Below, piece by piece: positions 6,841 to 7,085 of a stretch of DNA of 7,085 bases. Position numbers and translations under genes: made by a program. The DNA is from Polaromonas sp. (lineage in GTDB: Bacteria; Pseudomonadota; Gammaproteobacteria; Burkholderiales; Burkholderiaceae_C): positions 1 through 7,085 of the forward strand of contig JAJAYS010000371.1 in assembly GCA_026786065.1 (NCBI GenBank), given 5' to 3'. Every line of letters starts with the position of its first letter. Position 1 is the first letter of the stretch. Below the pieces are notes generated by a model, which did no database searches, was not told the origin of the DNA, and saw nothing but the letters and a program-made list of their open reading frames with translations.

Positions 6841-7085
6841 TTATAGCGACTCCGGCTTCGCCTCATCGGCCACCGTGAACATCGTGCGCAGCGTGTTGGT
6901 GAAATGCGGTCGCACCTTGCTGCTCCAGTCGCTGCCGCGGACCGTCAGCCAGGGCGGTGAGCCCAGCGTGTCTGCGCTGACCAGGTCGTAACAGGCGAAT
7001 GACAGCGGGCTTTGGTCCTGATTCAAAAAGCGGCTGGCGCGCACGCAGCCCGGCCACGCTGGCCAGGCCGGGCATGTGCTCGGTG
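6841..7085 (-). pseudogene. C-terminal end of a small-protein gene running off the right edge, apparently frameshifted; possibly an EthD/DUF4286-like alpha-beta barrel
   Basis: The minus-strand frame ending at TAA 6843-6841 encodes a protein-like stretch: ASRFLNQDQSPLSFACYDL, then SPPWLTVRGSDWSS and FTNTLRTMFTVADEA, with strongly G/C-ending codons. Left of position about 7044 (upstream for the gene) this frame turns into an implausible Pro/Trp/Cys-rich string, while the neighbouring frame reads TEHMPGLASVAGLR. Joining the two by removing one base at about 7040-7046, in CGTGCGCGCC, would give a smooth MPGLASVAGLRRASRF. So a single extra base, either a true mutation or a sequence error, appears to break the gene. 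The combination of a MPG-x-RRA-x-RF-like segment and a YDL strand recalls small EthD/DUF4286-type proteins, but I am not sure. It converges on hsdR; the 65 bp between (6776-6840) shows no clear terminator, only a 4-bp TCCC/GGGA stem. Confidence 0.55.

Overview
The window looks like a bacterial defence/accessory locus, probably from a betaproteobacterium of the Comamonadaceae (Polaromonas/Rhodoferax-like). The evidence for this is moderate: GC-rich genes with G/C-ending codons, Type I HsdR and HsdS proteins of a proteobacterial kind, and two diverged copies of a short interspersed repeat that I recall from that family. No ribosomal or housekeeping marker is present to settle it.

Layout from left to right. 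(1) hsdS, the specificity subunit of a Type I restriction-modification system (+ strand). (2) A rho-independent terminator sitting on the hsdS stop codon and facing the opposite strand. (3) A toxin-antitoxin pair on the minus strand: a BrnT-like toxin candidate followed by a ribbon-helix-helix BrnA/CopG-like antitoxin. (4) A spacer of about 370 bp holding one copy of the interspersed repeat and both divergent promoter regions. (5) A complete class II Fic AMP-transferase gene (+). (6) hsdR, the motor and nuclease subunit (+), starting 54 bp after fic. (7) At the right edge, the C-terminal end of a convergent minus-strand gene that appears frameshifted. The modification subunit gene hsdM is not in the window and most likely lies just left of hsdS.

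HsdR, HsdS and the unseen HsdM would form the restriction-modification complex: HsdS chooses the DNA site, HsdM methylates it, HsdR translocates and cuts. The toxin-antitoxin pair and Fic sit between hsdS and hsdR, so two potentially toxic modules are nested inside one restriction locus. Whether they are functionally linked to it or are passengers cannot be told from sequence alone.

The most unusual feature is inside hsdR. Between the DEAH box and the TGTP motif the protein carries a linker of about 53 residues where relatives have a short one. The DNA encoding it contains a repeat-like sequence with the same skeleton as the copy in the spacer. It looks like an interspersed palindromic element that inserted in frame and was kept as protein.
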